DNA of 64,000 bases from Paracoccus salipaludis (GTDB lineage Bacteria; Pseudomonadota; Alphaproteobacteria; Rhodobacterales; Rhodobacteraceae): positions 23,504 through 87,503 of the forward strand of contig NZ_NSJZ01000013.1 of NCBI RefSeq assembly GCF_002287065.1, given 5' to 3'. The translations under genes and the position numbers were made by a program. The notes below the pieces were generated by a model. The model saw nothing but the letters and a program-made list of their open reading frames with translations. It did no database searches and was not told where the DNA came from. This document shows positions 26,789-35,497 of the stretch, piece by piece (the stretch's first letter is position 1; every line of letters starts with the position of its first letter).

Positions 26789-26802
26789 TTGACCCAAGCC
26801 AA
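26789..26802. promoter_or_regulatory. FNR/FnrL/Dnr-type operator candidate
   Basis: The 14-base sequence TTGACCCAAGCCAA matches the FNR/CRP-family half-site pattern TTGAT-N4-ATCAA at 7 of 10 informative positions, with the outer TTGA and CAA intact. It lies midway between the divergent ubiT and ubiD starts, 50 bases from ubiT and 55 from ubiD. Control by an anaerobic or nitric-oxide regulator would suit genes for O2-independent ubiquinone synthesis. The site is a prediction. Confidence 0.55.
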
Positions 26803-26856
26803 GTCGCCCCGGTCTTTCCGCTGCTAGCTGCGCGCCTGATCCCTGCGGAGCCTGCC

Positions 26857-28352
26857 TTGCGTACCCTTCCCGTCTTTCCCGACCTGCGCGCCTTCCTTGA
26901 CTGGACCGAAAGCCGGAACGAGCTTGCCCGCATCCCCGATCCGGTCGCGGTCCGCCACGAGATGACGGCGGTGCAACTGGCCTCGCTCCGCGCGGGCGGC
27001 CCGGTGCTGCGCTTCGACGCGCCGGTGCTGGACGGGGGCAGCCGGTCGGCGGTCCCGGTCGTGACCAACCTTTTCGCCACGCGGGAACGGGTCGCCGCCG
27101 GTCTGGGGCTGGCGCCAGACCAGGTGCCGGGCTTCGGCGCCTTCCTTGCCGCGCTGCGCAGCCCTGCGCCGGTGGAAGGGATGCGCGACGCCCTGTCCCG
27201 CTGGCCCATGCTGCGCGCGGCGCTGTCCACCCGCCCGCGCATCGTCTCCCGCGCGGCAGCCCAGCAGCAGGTCGAGGCCGCCCCCGACCTTTCCGCCCTG
27301 CCCGTGCAGGGCCCTGGCCGGGCGACGCGGGGCCGCTGCTGACATGGCCCGTGGTCGTCACGCGCCCTCATGGCAGCGAACCCGCGCAGGCCGCGCGCTA
27401 CAACCTCGGGGTCTACCGGGCGCAGGTGATCGGGCGGGACCGGTTGATCCTGCGCTGGCTTGCGCATCGCGGCGGCGCGGCCCATGTCCGGACCTGGGCG
27501 CAGGCGGGCCGGTCGATGCCCGTCGCCGTGGTCCTGGGCGCGGACCCCGCCACGCTGCTGGCCGCCGCCCTGCCCTTGCCGGAAACCGTGTCGGAACTGA
27601 CCTTCTCGGGCGTCCTGCGCGGCGCGCGGACCGAACTGGTCCCAGCCAAGACCGTCCGCCTGCTGGTTCCGGCGCAGGCAGAAATGGTGATCGAGGGCTG
27701 GGTCCACCCCGGCGAGACCGCGCCCGAAGGGCCCTTCGGCGACCACACCGGCTATTACAATGCCGTCGAGCCCTTCCCCGTCATGCGCGTCACCGCCCTG
27801 ACGCACCGGCGCGACCCCTTGTATCTTTCCACCGTCACCGGCCGCCCGCCCGACGAGCCCTCGGTCATCGGAGAGGTCTTCAACGACCTTGCCCTGCCCG
27901 TCATCCGCGCCCAGATCCCCGAGGTCCGCGACCTCTGGCTGCCGCCCGCCGCCTGCTCCTATCGCATGGCAGTGATTTCCATCGACAAACGCTATCCGGG
28001 ACAGGCGCGGCGGGTGATGATGGCGCTGTGGGGAATGCTGCCGCAGTTCAGCTATACCAAGATGCTGGTCGTCGTGGACGCCGATATCGACGCGCGCAAC
28101 TGGGACGACGTGGCCTGGGCCTTGTCCACCCGCATGGACCCCGCGCGCGACGTGACGATCCTGGACCGCACGCCGATGGACTACCTCGACTTCGCCTCGC
28201 CGGTGGAAGGACTGGCGGGCAAGATCGGCATCGACGCCACGACCAAGATCGGCACGGAAACCGCGCGCGACTGGGGGCAGGTCATGGCGCTGGACCCGGT
28301 GCATGAGGCCCGCGCGGCCGAGCTTCTGGCCCGCCGGGGCCTTGCGCGATGA
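26857..28352 (+). pseudogene. ubiD: UbiD 3-octaprenyl-4-hydroxybenzoate carboxy-lyase, split by a one-base frameshift
   Basis: UbiD decarboxylates 3-polyprenyl-4-hydroxybenzoate using prenylated FMN supplied by UbiX. The N-terminal part (TTG start at 26857 after a GCGGAG ribosome-binding site) runs in one frame to a TGA at 27340. The rest continues in another frame to 28352. Inserting one base in the CCC at 27312-27314 restores GPWPGDAGPLLTWPVVVT, the conserved UbiD motif, and gives a normal protein of about 498 residues. The C-terminal part keeps LGADPATLLAA, ETAPEGPFGDHTGYYN, TGRPPDEPSVIGE, CSYRMAVISI and TRMDPARD. The rest of the gene is undamaged, so either a recent mutation or a sequencing error is possible. 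It overlaps ubiX by 4 bp. Confidence 0.85.
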
Positions 28353-28924
28353 GGGTCGTGCTGGGCGTCTCGGGCGCTTCCGGCGCGGCGCTGGCGCTGG
28401 CCTGCGCGCGGCATCTGGCACGGCTCGGCGCGCGGTTCGATCTGGTCCTGTCGCCGATGGCGGAACGGACGCTGGGCACCGAGGTGGGGCCGGACGCCCT
28501 GCGGGAGCTTGAGGCCATGGCCGCCCGCCGCCACGACATCCGCGACATGGGCGCGACACTCGCCTCGGGCTCGCATCCCGTGGCCGGGATGATTGTCGCG
28601 CCCTGCTCGATGCGCAGCCTCGCGGCCATCGCGCACGGGCTTGACGACAACCTGCTGACCCGCGCCGCAGGCGTGCAGTTGAAGGAGCGCCGCCCCCTTG
28701 TTCTGCTGGCGCGCGAGGCTCCGCTGACGCTGGCGCACCTGCGCAACATGACGGCAGCCACCGAAATGGGCGCGGTGATCCTGCCGCCGGTGCCCGCCTT
28801 CTACCTGCGGCCCGCCTCGGTTGACGAGATCGTCACCCAGATCGCCGCCCGTGCCGTCGATCTGCTGCATCTGGGACCGCCAGCGGCGGCCGCATGGGAC
28901 GGGGGTGCTGGGGCGTCCCGATGA
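28349..28924 (+). CDS. ubiX: Flavin prenyltransferase UbiX
   Basis: A 191-residue flavoprotein that makes prenylated FMN, the cofactor of UbiD. Its motifs are the N-terminal VLGVSGASGAALA (FMN phosphate loop), GSHPVAGMIVAPCSMRSLAAIAHG, DNLLTRAAGVQLKERRPLVLLAREAPL and MGAVILPPVPAFY. It is coupled to ubiD by an ATGA overlap. It ends the plus-strand operon. Confidence 0.94.
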   Translation: MRVVLGVSGASGAALALACARHLARLGARFDLVLSPMAERTLGTEVGPDALRELEAMAARRHDIRDMGATLASGSHPVAGMIVAPCSMRSLAAIAHGLDDNLLTRAAGVQLKERRPLVLLAREAPLTLAHLRNMTAATEMGAVILPPVPAFYLRPASVDEIVTQIAARAVDLLHLGPPAAAAWDGGAGASR

Positions 28925-29180
28925 GACCATGCAATCCGGTCTGGAAAGCTCCGCGCTGTCGTGAAGCGAGCCTGCCGGCCTGACTTCGCGGCGACAGGCG
29001 GGCTTCGCCATTCTTCCGCGAGGCAACCTTCACCATGGCCTTGTTTGGCCTGGGGTCCCGGTCCCGCCGCTTCAGTGCCGAATTGTCTTCCTCAAGCTGC
29101 TTCATTCCGTTGCCGCTCGTGCCGGTCTCTGCCCGCTTCGGTGCGAGTCCGTTCTTCCGTCAGCCGTCCCTTCGGTGTCC
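28915..29180 (-). mobile_element. Degenerate IS3-family transposase remnant (orfA end / orfB start)
   Basis: On the minus strand, the reading frame RKNGLAPKRA...MKQLEEDNSALKRR...NKAMVKVASRK resembles the C-terminal leucine-zipper half of IS3-family OrfA proteins (pattern GGL..K.A..LKQLEEEN..LK...ADL.LDKAML..V..RK). It is followed by LSPRSQAGRLASRQ, reminiscent of the OrfB start. An in-frame stop upstream and lost residues show it is decayed. The rest of the gap between ubiX and the MFS gene (to 29564) shows nothing I can name. Confidence 0.5.
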
Positions 29181-29564
29181 GGACATTCCCTCGCTTCGGA
29201 AGTGTGCCCGAGATGTCGGCGTCGGAACGGACCAGCTTCAGAGACAGGGCCAAACGGTTTCCAAGGGAGAAAGACGATCTTCCCGGCGGGACTCCGGGCA
29301 AGGCGCCCTGGCGTCGCTGGCCGCGCCCTGCCGAAATTGCCGAGGCACGGGAAGCCCCTCTGCATGAGACCGCCTGTGTTCCCGCGATGCCTTCGTCAGC
29401 AATCCGGCAAGGGGCGACCCGATGCGGATGGTCGCGACGCAACTGCTCAAGGGAAGCCGGTGCAACAGGGCACCGGCTTCCCTGATCCTGATCCTGCCAC
29501 CCTTTGTCCCGCCAGGGGCGCAAGATGGCAGGACGGTTCTGGAAGACGCAGGGGTCGCCCGGTG

Positions 29565-30908
29565 TCAGGCTTCCACGCGGCTCTCCTCGGCACGGCCATA
29601 GGTGGCGCCATTGACCAGGATCGCGCCGGCCGCCAGCGCGGCCGGCACGGCCAGCACGCAGAAAATGGTCGTGAAGCTCCAGCCGAAGCCCAGCAGCACG
29701 CCGCCGATGGACGACCCCAGGATCGACCCCAGTCGCCCAACGCCCAGCATCCAGCTGACGCCCGTGGCACGCATCGGCGTCGGATAGCAGGTCGGCGCAT
29801 AGGCGTTCAGGCCCGTCTGGCCACCGCTCATGAAGAAGCCGACCAGACCCACGATCAGCGCAAGCCCCGCCGCGTGCAGGCCGCTGGTGCCCAGCAGGAT
29901 CAGGGCAGCCCCGCCGCACAGATAGGCCAGCGCGATCGAGCGGGCCGCGCCGAACCGGTCCATCGCCAGTCCCACGAGGATGGCGCCGATGGTGCCGCCA
30001 AGCTGGAACATCGCCGTGACGGTGGCCGCGCGGTCGACCGACATGCCGCCGTCGCGGATCATCGTCGGCAGCCAGCTCGTGGTCAGGTAGATCACCAGCA
30101 GGCCCATGAAATAGCAGACCCACAGTGTGAAGGTGCGCAGGGCGAAGGCGCCGGTGAACAGCGCAGCAAAGGGCTGGCGCGCCCCGACCTTCTCCTCGAC
30201 CAGGGAGAAATGCCTGACGTTGCCGAGGTCGGCGCCGGTGACGCGGCCAAGGACCCGCCCGATGGCCTGGACCGGCCGGCCGCGGACCAGCATGAAGCGC
30301 GCCGATTCCGGCAGGGCGAACAGCATCACCAGCCACAGGATCAAGGGGATGAACGCGCCGAAATGCAGCACCGACTGCCATCCCCAGCGGGGCAGCATCC
30401 AGGCCGCAACGAAGCCGATGAGAGCCGAGCCGAAGTTGAAGCCGGTGAACATCGTCGCCAGCAGGAAGGAGCGCGAGCGCTTCGGCACGTATTCCGACAA
30501 GAGCGTCGTGGTGTTGGGCATCGCCGCCCCAAGCCCAAGGCCGGTGGCGAACCGCAGGGCCGCCATCTCTGTCGGGTTGCGCGACAGCGCGGTCAGCCAG
30601 GTCAGCACGCCGAAGGCGAAGACCGAACCCAGCAGCACCTTGCGCCGCCCCAGCCAGTCCGAGGACGAGCCGGCCAGGATCGCCCCCACGGCCAGGCCGA
30701 TGGGCGCGGCGCCCATGACAAGCCCGAAGGCAGCGCGAGAGATGCCCCATTCCTCGATGATCGAGGGGGCCAGAAAGCCCATGACCGCCACGTCCATGCC
30801 GTCGCAGAACACGATGGCAAAGCACAGCGCGGTCAGCATCCATTGCTGCGCCGACATGCGGCGGCTGTCGATAAAGGACTGGATTTCCAGATTATCGGTT
30901 TGTTGCAC
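29565..30908 (-). CDS. MFS transporter, aromatic acid:H+ symporter (AAHS) type
   Basis: A 447-residue carrier with 12 predicted helices. It has the AAHS signature in helix 1 (CFAIVFCDGMDVAVMGFLAPSI, with the membrane Asp pair), the MFS loop 2-3 motif GSSSDWLGRRKVLLGS and the matching loop 8-9 motif GLAMDRFGAARSIAL. Family members (PcaK, BenK, GalT) import hydroxybenzoates or gallate. The start is GTG at 30908 behind a strong GGGAGGAAA ribosome-binding site; ATGs further upstream lack one. It is next to the ligI/gal genes, so gallate, protocatechuate or a related acid is the likely substrate (inference). Confidence 0.88.
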   Translation of the reverse strand: MQQTDNLEIQSFIDSRRMSAQQWMLTALCFAIVFCDGMDVAVMGFLAPSIIEEWGISRAAFGLVMGAAPIGLAVGAILAGSSSDWLGRRKVLLGSVFAFGVLTWLTALSRNPTEMAALRFATGLGLGAAMPNTTTLLSEYVPKRSRSFLLATMFTGFNFGSALIGFVAAWMLPRWGWQSVLHFGAFIPLILWLVMLFALPESARFMLVRGRPVQAIGRVLGRVTGADLGNVRHFSLVEEKVGARQPFAALFTGAFALRTFTLWVCYFMGLLVIYLTTSWLPTMIRDGGMSVDRAATVTAMFQLGGTIGAILVGLAMDRFGAARSIALAYLCGGAALILLGTSGLHAAGLALIVGLVGFFMSGGQTGLNAYAPTCYPTPMRATGVSWMLGVGRLGSILGSSIGGVLLGFGWSFTTIFCVLAVPAALAAGAILVNGATYGRAEESRVEA

Positions 30909-31278
30909 GTTTCCTCCCCGCCGAGCGGCAGGATCACCTGGAAGAGACTGGTCCCTTCCCCGCACGACCTGCCGGATCGGCTGATTTCGGGCCACCTCTC
31001 CCTGAAGGTCACCCATGATGGTGCATTCTAGCCGCCTGACGGCCCGCAGCCATTTCGAAGCTGTCGCCGCGCTATAACTTTCAGACAGACCCGTCCCCGG
31101 TCGACCCCGCCGGATCAGCTCATTGGACGCCCTCGCCGGGTGTCCGAAGGTCGATCAGACGAAAGACCCGCGGCGGGCAGTCAGGCAGGCGACGGCGGCC
31201 TCGTCAGGCAGGGAAAGACGACTTCGGCTGCTTTCCCCGGGCCGGTCGGGCTGCCCGAGGAGAACCGCCCGCTGCGCC
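30909..31278. other. 370-base gap upstream of the MFS gene
   Basis: This holds the promoter of the MFS transporter and the tail of the ligI operon. I see no gene. A CTATAACTTTCAGACAG segment near 31072 has a T-N11-A frame but shares only its ATAA with the gal boxes, so I do not call it a site. No clear terminator hairpin follows the Bug-protein stop at 31279. Confidence 0.35.
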
Positions 31279-32301
31279 CTATTGCTGTTGGATCCCCGCC
31301 TCGCGGATCACCTTGCCCCATTTGGCGATGTCGTCGGCAAGGCGCTGGCCGATCTCGTCGGGCGTGCTCGAGCGTGCCTCGACTCCCAGTTCGGCAAAGC
31401 GCTGCTGGATCGAAGGATCGGCCAGCACCTCGACCAGCGTCGCATTCAGCTTTCCGACCACCTCGGGCGGCGTTCCCGCAGGCGCGAAGATCGCGTTCCA
31501 CGAGGTCACCTCGAATCCCGGCACACCCTGCTCGACCGCCGTGGGCACGTCGGGCAGAAGGGCCGAGCGCACCGACCCGGAGGACGCGACCACCGTCGCC
31601 TGCCCTTGTTCGATCGGGGCCTTCAGCGCCGTCTGGCTGTCGATGATGACGTCCAGTTCCCCGCCCAGCATCGCCACGACCAAGTCCGGCGTGGCCTTGT
31701 AGGGGATGATCGTGAAGTCCACGCCCGACGCGGATTTGAACAGTTCGGCCGCGAGGTTCTGGCTGCTGCCCACCGTGATCGTGCCCACGTTCAGTGCGCC
31801 CGGGTTTGCCTTGGCCGCGGCCAGCACGTTTTCCAGCGTCTTCAGCTCGCCGTCCGCCCGCGTGGCGAAGACAAAGTCGAAGAAGGCCATGCTGGACACC
31901 GGCACGAAATCCTTGACCGGATCGAACTGCAGGTCCTTGAACAGCGAGGCGCTGATGGCGGTGCCATTGGACAGCAGTGCCAGCGTGTAGCCGTCGGCGG
32001 GCGCATTAAGCACGGAGCGGGCGGCCGTCAGCCCGCCGGCGCCCGGCTGGTTCATGATGGTGATCTGCTGGCCCAGCCTGTCCCCCAGAGCCTCGCCGAC
32101 CACCCGGGCGGTGATGTCGGCGATACCGCCTGCCCCGAATGGCAGCACCAGCGTGATGTTCCGCGTGGGATAGTCGGCCTGCGCCCATGCACTTCCCGGC
32201 ACGGTCAGCGCAGCCGAGGCTGCAAGCGCGATGCCCAGGAACGCGCGGCGGCATGTCTGGATGGCCGCGCGCGGGACGGCCCTGTTCTTCTCTTTCTTCA
32301 C
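31279..32301 (-). CDS. Bug/TctC-family periplasmic solute-binding protein
   Basis: A 340-residue extracytoplasmic receptor of the tripartite tricarboxylate transporter type. After a twin-arginine-like or Sec signal (CRRAFLGIALAASAALTVPGSA), the mature part shows YPTRNITLVLPFGAGGIADITAR, MNQPGAGGLTAARSVLNAPADGYTL, GSSQNLAAELFKSASG and the carboxylate-binding loop region typical of Bug proteins. The start is GTG at 32301 with a GGAGGAAG ribosome-binding site. It is followed on the operon by no membrane genes, so it may work with the TctAB encoded at 36.6-39.6 kb. Next to ligI, its ligand is probably an aromatic-derived di- or tricarboxylate. Confidence 0.85.
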   Translation of the reverse strand: MKKEKNRAVPRAAIQTCRRAFLGIALAASAALTVPGSAWAQADYPTRNITLVLPFGAGGIADITARVVGEALGDRLGQQITIMNQPGAGGLTAARSVLNAPADGYTLALLSNGTAISASLFKDLQFDPVKDFVPVSSMAFFDFVFATRADGELKTLENVLAAAKANPGALNVGTITVGSSQNLAAELFKSASGVDFTIIPYKATPDLVVAMLGGELDVIIDSQTALKAPIEQGQATVVASSGSVRSALLPDVPTAVEQGVPGFEVTSWNAIFAPAGTPPEVVGKLNATLVEVLADPSIQQRFAELGVEARSSTPDEIGQRLADDIAKWGKVIREAGIQQQ

Positions 32302-32324
32302 GATCTTCCTCCCCGATGATTGCC

Positions 32325-33179
32325 TTAGGTCGCGAAGCCGTAGAGCCGCGCGGGATTGTCCACGAGCAGCCTCTGCTGCGCCTGCACGGTCGGGGCGACG
32401 CGCGGGACCAGGTCGACCAGATCCGCCTCGCTCACTTCGACCTTGAGATTGGGATGCGGGAAATCCGTGCCCCACAGCACGCGGTCGGGGATCGCTTCGA
32501 CCAATGCCGCGGCAAAGGGCACGGCCGCATCGAAGGGATAGGCAGAGATGCGTTCTGACCCGCTGACCTTGATCCAGCAGTTGTCCAGCCGCGCAAGATC
32601 GAGCAGGGCCTTGAAGGCCGGCTGCCCGGTGCCGAGCGTGGTGTCCACCCGCCCCATGTGGTCGATCACGAAGGGCACCGGCAGGGCCCGGATCATCCCG
32701 GAAAGCGGTTCGATGTCGCTGGCGTCCATATGCAGGACGACGTGCCAGCCGCGCCCCTTGATGTGATCGATCACGCGGTCGAAGACAGCCTTGTCCGGCG
32801 CGCCACCGAGATGTCGGACGAAGTTGAACCGCACCCCCCGGACGCCGCCATCGTCGAGCGCCTGCAGCGCGTCGTCGCCGAAGCTGTCATCCACGATTGC
32901 CACGCCGCGATAGCGGTCGGGCCGCCAGGCGATAGCGTCCAGCATGGCGCGGTTGTCGGTACCGTGGCAGCTTGCCTGCACGATCACCGCACGTTCGATC
33001 CCCAACGCATCGTGCAGGGCGGCCAGGGCTTCCTTCGGCGCATCCGCGGGGGTGTAGCTGCGGCCGGGCGCATAGGGGAAGATCGCGCCCGGTCCGAAGA
33101 CGTGGCAATGGGCGTCGCACGATAGCGGAGGAGCCTTGTATTTCGGCCGGGCATGGCTGCGCGCCGGGTGGTTGGTCAT
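32325..33179 (-). CDS. ligI: 2-pyrone-4,6-dicarboxylate lactonase (LigI-like amidohydrolase)
   Basis: Hydrolyses 2-pyrone-4,6-dicarboxylate (PDC) to 4-oxalomesaconate or its tautomers in extradiol catabolism of protocatechuate, 3-O-methylgallate and gallate. The 284 residues (a TIM-barrel amidohydrolase_2) show CDAHCHVFGPGAIFPY, VIVQASCHGTDNRAMLDAIAWR, RGVRFNFVRHLGG, VIDHMGR, VLWGTDFPHPN and PRVAPTVQAQQRLLVDNPARLY. These match the Sphingomonas LigI protein segment by segment. ATG 33179 has AGGA upstream and is preferred over ATG 33197. A T-N11-A box lies 113 bases upstream. Confidence 0.9.
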   Translation of the reverse strand: MTNHPARSHARPKYKAPPLSCDAHCHVFGPGAIFPYAPGRSYTPADAPKEALAALHDALGIERAVIVQASCHGTDNRAMLDAIAWRPDRYRGVAIVDDSFGDDALQALDDGGVRGVRFNFVRHLGGAPDKAVFDRVIDHIKGRGWHVVLHMDASDIEPLSGMIRALPVPFVIDHMGRVDTTLGTGQPAFKALLDLARLDNCWIKVSGSERISAYPFDAAVPFAAALVEAIPDRVLWGTDFPHPNLKVEVSEADLVDLVPRVAPTVQAQQRLLVDNPARLYGFAT

Positions 33180-33291
33180 GCTGGTGTGTCCTGTCATGGT
33201 GGAACCGCATCGCCGCCGGAATGGCGCGCGTCCTTGCGCGCCACCGCACCCGCCCGAGGGCCGGTTGGCAATTTCAAAGTGCCGGCCTTCC

Positions 33292-33308
33292 CATAAGGTG
33301 AGGCTATG
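33292..33308. promoter_or_regulatory. LysR-type regulator box, ligI / DUF1932 divergent promoter
   Basis: CATAAGGTGAGGCTATG is a 17-base dyad (CATA...TATG) containing the LTTR pattern T-N11-A. It lies 113 bases upstream of ligI and 61 bases upstream of the divergent dehydrogenase gene. The same pattern, SATAAG-N5-GCTAKR, occurs before tctA (39712) and galB (45013). Confidence 0.7.
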
Positions 33309-33368
33309 CCTCGTTGCACGCCTGCCGGGGTGGGCTATCGCTGGAACGCAAGGGAACGGAGGATTGCG

Positions 33369-34241
33369 ATGCCACAGGACCATCATGCGCCACGCCTGGC
33401 CTTCATCGGCTTCGGCGAGGCAGCGGAAGCCTTCGCCACCGGCTGGGGCAGCGAGCGGATGGCCACCGCAACGGCCTTCGACGTCAAGGACACGGGATTG
33501 CCGGGGCAGCGCGCCGAGCGCACCGGGGTCGCGCTTGCCGCCAGCCGGAGCGACGCGCTCGGGCGGGCCGAGGCGGTGTTCTGCCTTGTCACCGCCGATC
33601 GTGCCGTCGCGGCGGCCGAGGAATGTGCGGGCCTGCTGCCGCCCGGCTGCTTCTGGTTCGATGGCAACAGCTGCTCGCCGGGTGCCAAGCGGCGGGCGGC
33701 GCAGGTCATCGACGCTGCGGGCGGGCGCTATGTGGACGTGGCGATCATGGCGCCGGTCCACCCGAAGCTGCACCGGACGCCGCTGCTGATCGCGGGCCCT
33801 CATGCGCAGGACGCGGCACCGCTGCTGTCCTCGCTCGGCATGGCCTTCGAGATCGCGGGCGGTCAGGTGGGCGATGCCTCGGCGATCAAGATGATCCGCT
33901 CGGTAATGATCAAGGGGATGGAGGCGCTGACCGCCGAGTGCTTGCTGGCTGCCCGCCGCGCAGGCGTGGACGGGCGCATCCTCGGCTCTCTGCAGGCTTC
34001 GAACCCGGGCATCGACTGGCCGAAGCAGGCCGCCTACAATCTGGAACGCATGATGGTGCATGGCCGCAGACGGGCGGCCGAGATGCGCGAGGTCGCGGCG
34101 ACGCTGGACGAACTGGGCCTTCCTTCCGCCTTGGCGCAGGCCACGGCGGATTGGCAGCAGCGGATCGGCGACCTGGAACTGCCCGGGGGCAGCGAGGATT
34201 TCGCCGCCCGCGCCGAGGCGATCCTGGGGCGTCTGGACTAG
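33369..34241 (+). CDS. NAD(P)-dependent oxidoreductase of the 6PGDH/beta-hydroxyacid type, DUF1932 C-terminus
   Basis: A 290-residue dehydrogenase. An N-terminal Rossmann domain (LAFIGFGEAAEAFATGW) is followed by the family pattern WFDGNSCSPGAKRRAA and YVDVAIMAPVHPKLHRTPLLIAGP. The helical C-terminus (AIKMIRSVMIKGMEALTAECLLAARRAGV) belongs to DUF1932, with the catalytic-type Lys in IKMIRS. The start at 33369 has GGAGG five bases upstream. It diverges from ligI across a shared LTTR box, so it likely oxidises an intermediate of the aromatic pathway. 4-carboxy-2-hydroxymuconate semialdehyde (the LigC reaction) is one guess. The true substrate is unknown. Confidence 0.8.
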   Translation: MPQDHHAPRLAFIGFGEAAEAFATGWGSERMATATAFDVKDTGLPGQRAERTGVALAASRSDALGRAEAVFCLVTADRAVAAAEECAGLLPPGCFWFDGNSCSPGAKRRAAQVIDAAGGRYVDVAIMAPVHPKLHRTPLLIAGPHAQDAAPLLSSLGMAFEIAGGQVGDASAIKMIRSVMIKGMEALTAECLLAARRAGVDGRILGSLQASNPGIDWPKQAAYNLERMMVHGRRRAAEMREVAATLDELGLPSALAQATADWQQRIGDLELPGGSEDFAARAEAILGRLD

Positions 34242-35404
34242 CGGACGCCTGCCGCCAGCGCGCGCAGGATGTCCAGAAAGGCGCGCTGCGCCTCGGTCGG
34301 CTCCCACCCGGCACGGACGGTGATGCCGATGGGGCGCAGCGAATCCGGCACCTCGACCGGCAGGATGGCCAGCGCCTGCGCCTCGCTTTCCGCCTCGGCC
34401 TGCATCCGCGACAGGCCCCCCAGGTGGTCGCTGCCGCGCAGGATTTCCCGCATCATGATGACCGAGGACGTTTCGATCACGTTGCGGGGCCGGTGCCCGG
34501 CCAGGAACGCGTCCAGCGTGGCGCGGAGCGGCGTCTGCCGGCGCGGCATCACCCAAGGGTAATCCACCAGATCTGCGGCGCTGAGGCCCGCCCGCGCCAG
34601 CACCGGATGGCCGTGCCGGGCCACGATCACCGCGGAATCCTCGAACAACCGTTCCTGCTGGATGTCGGGAATGGGCTGGGGAATGCGCAGCGCCCCCACC
34701 ATCATGTCGATCTCGCCCCGCCGCAGGCCGCCCAGCAGTTCGTCATAGCGCCCGTCGATGACCTCGAAGGGAAGGCTGGGGCGCAGTTCGCGGAAGCGCA
34801 GCAGGGCGGCGGGCAGGAAGCCCGAGCGCGACAGCGGCAGCGATCCGATGACGATCCGCCCGACCTCGTGTCCGGCCAGCGCGGCCAGTTCGGACGCGGC
34901 CTGGTCAAGCTCGGCAAAGGCCAGCCGGGCCGCCTGGGCCAGCGCCTGCGCGGCGCGCGTCGCGATCAGCCCGTGCGTCGTGCGCTGGAAGAACTGCACG
35001 CCCGCCGATTGCTCCAGCATGGTGGTCGAGCGGTGGACCGTGGGCTGCGCCAGCCCCAGATGGCGGGCCGCGAGGGTGAAGTTCCCAAGCTCGGATACCG
35101 CGATCAGGGCCGAAAGCTGGGCCCGCGTCGCCTGGTGGCGGATCGGGCGAGCCATGTCGGCCATCGCCTCGTCCAGAAACCCCAGTGCCCGGTCCACGCG
35201 GCGGGCGAAGACCTCCCCCGCCGGGGTCAGGAAGATCCCGCGCGGGCTGCGCGCGAACAACGCAAGCCCGGCGTCGTCTTCCAGCTTGCGCATGGCCTGG
35301 GTGACGGCGGGCTGCGAGACAAGGCAGGCCGCGGCGGTCTGGGTCACCGAATGGGTGCGTGCCAGCGCCTGGAACATGCGCAGGTGACGGATGCTCGGCT
35401 GCAC
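34238..35404 (-). CDS. LysR-family regulator with two tandem HTH domains (gal-regulon regulator candidate)
   Basis: A 388-residue protein, about 85 longer than a typical LysR member. Residues 8-64 form one LysR HTH (RMFQALARTHSVTQTAAA, SQPAVTQAMRKLEDDAG) and residues 96-152 form a second (QLSALIAVSELGNFTLAARH, AQPTVHRSTTMLEQSAG). A single substrate-binding domain runs from about 180 to 385. Both HTHs keep the recognition-helix pattern. It lies between ligI and the tct genes, overlaps the DUF1932 gene tail by 4 bp convergently, and is the best candidate to bind the three matching T-N11-A boxes. Confidence 0.88.
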   Translation of the reverse strand: MQPSIRHLRMFQALARTHSVTQTAAACLVSQPAVTQAMRKLEDDAGLALFARSPRGIFLTPAGEVFARRVDRALGFLDEAMADMARPIRHQATRAQLSALIAVSELGNFTLAARHLGLAQPTVHRSTTMLEQSAGVQFFQRTTHGLIATRAAQALAQAARLAFAELDQAASELAALAGHEVGRIVIGSLPLSRSGFLPAALLRFRELRPSLPFEVIDGRYDELLGGLRRGEIDMMVGALRIPQPIPDIQQERLFEDSAVIVARHGHPVLARAGLSAADLVDYPWVMPRRQTPLRATLDAFLAGHRPRNVIETSSVIMMREILRGSDHLGGLSRMQAEAESEAQALAILPVEVPDSLRPIGITVRAGWEPTEAQRAFLDILRALAAGVR

Positions 35405-35497
35405 GATGGTTGCCCCCTCAACGGGGACGTTCTGGCTGGGGACGTGACCCGCGTAAAGGAAAACCTTCAGGGCCGCCCCGGCGCGCAGGGGCAGCGA

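Noticed and set aside
31060..31100. A fourth gal-type LTTR box upstream of the MFS transporter
   Set aside because: CTATAACTTTCAGACAG has T-N11-A spacing but lacks the ATAAG and GCTA halves shared by the other three.
33306..33368. Longer start (ATG 33306) for the DUF1932 dehydrogenase
   Set aside because: That ATG lies inside the 17-bp LTTR box and has no family similarity in the added residues; ATG 33369 has a GGAGG ribosome-binding site.
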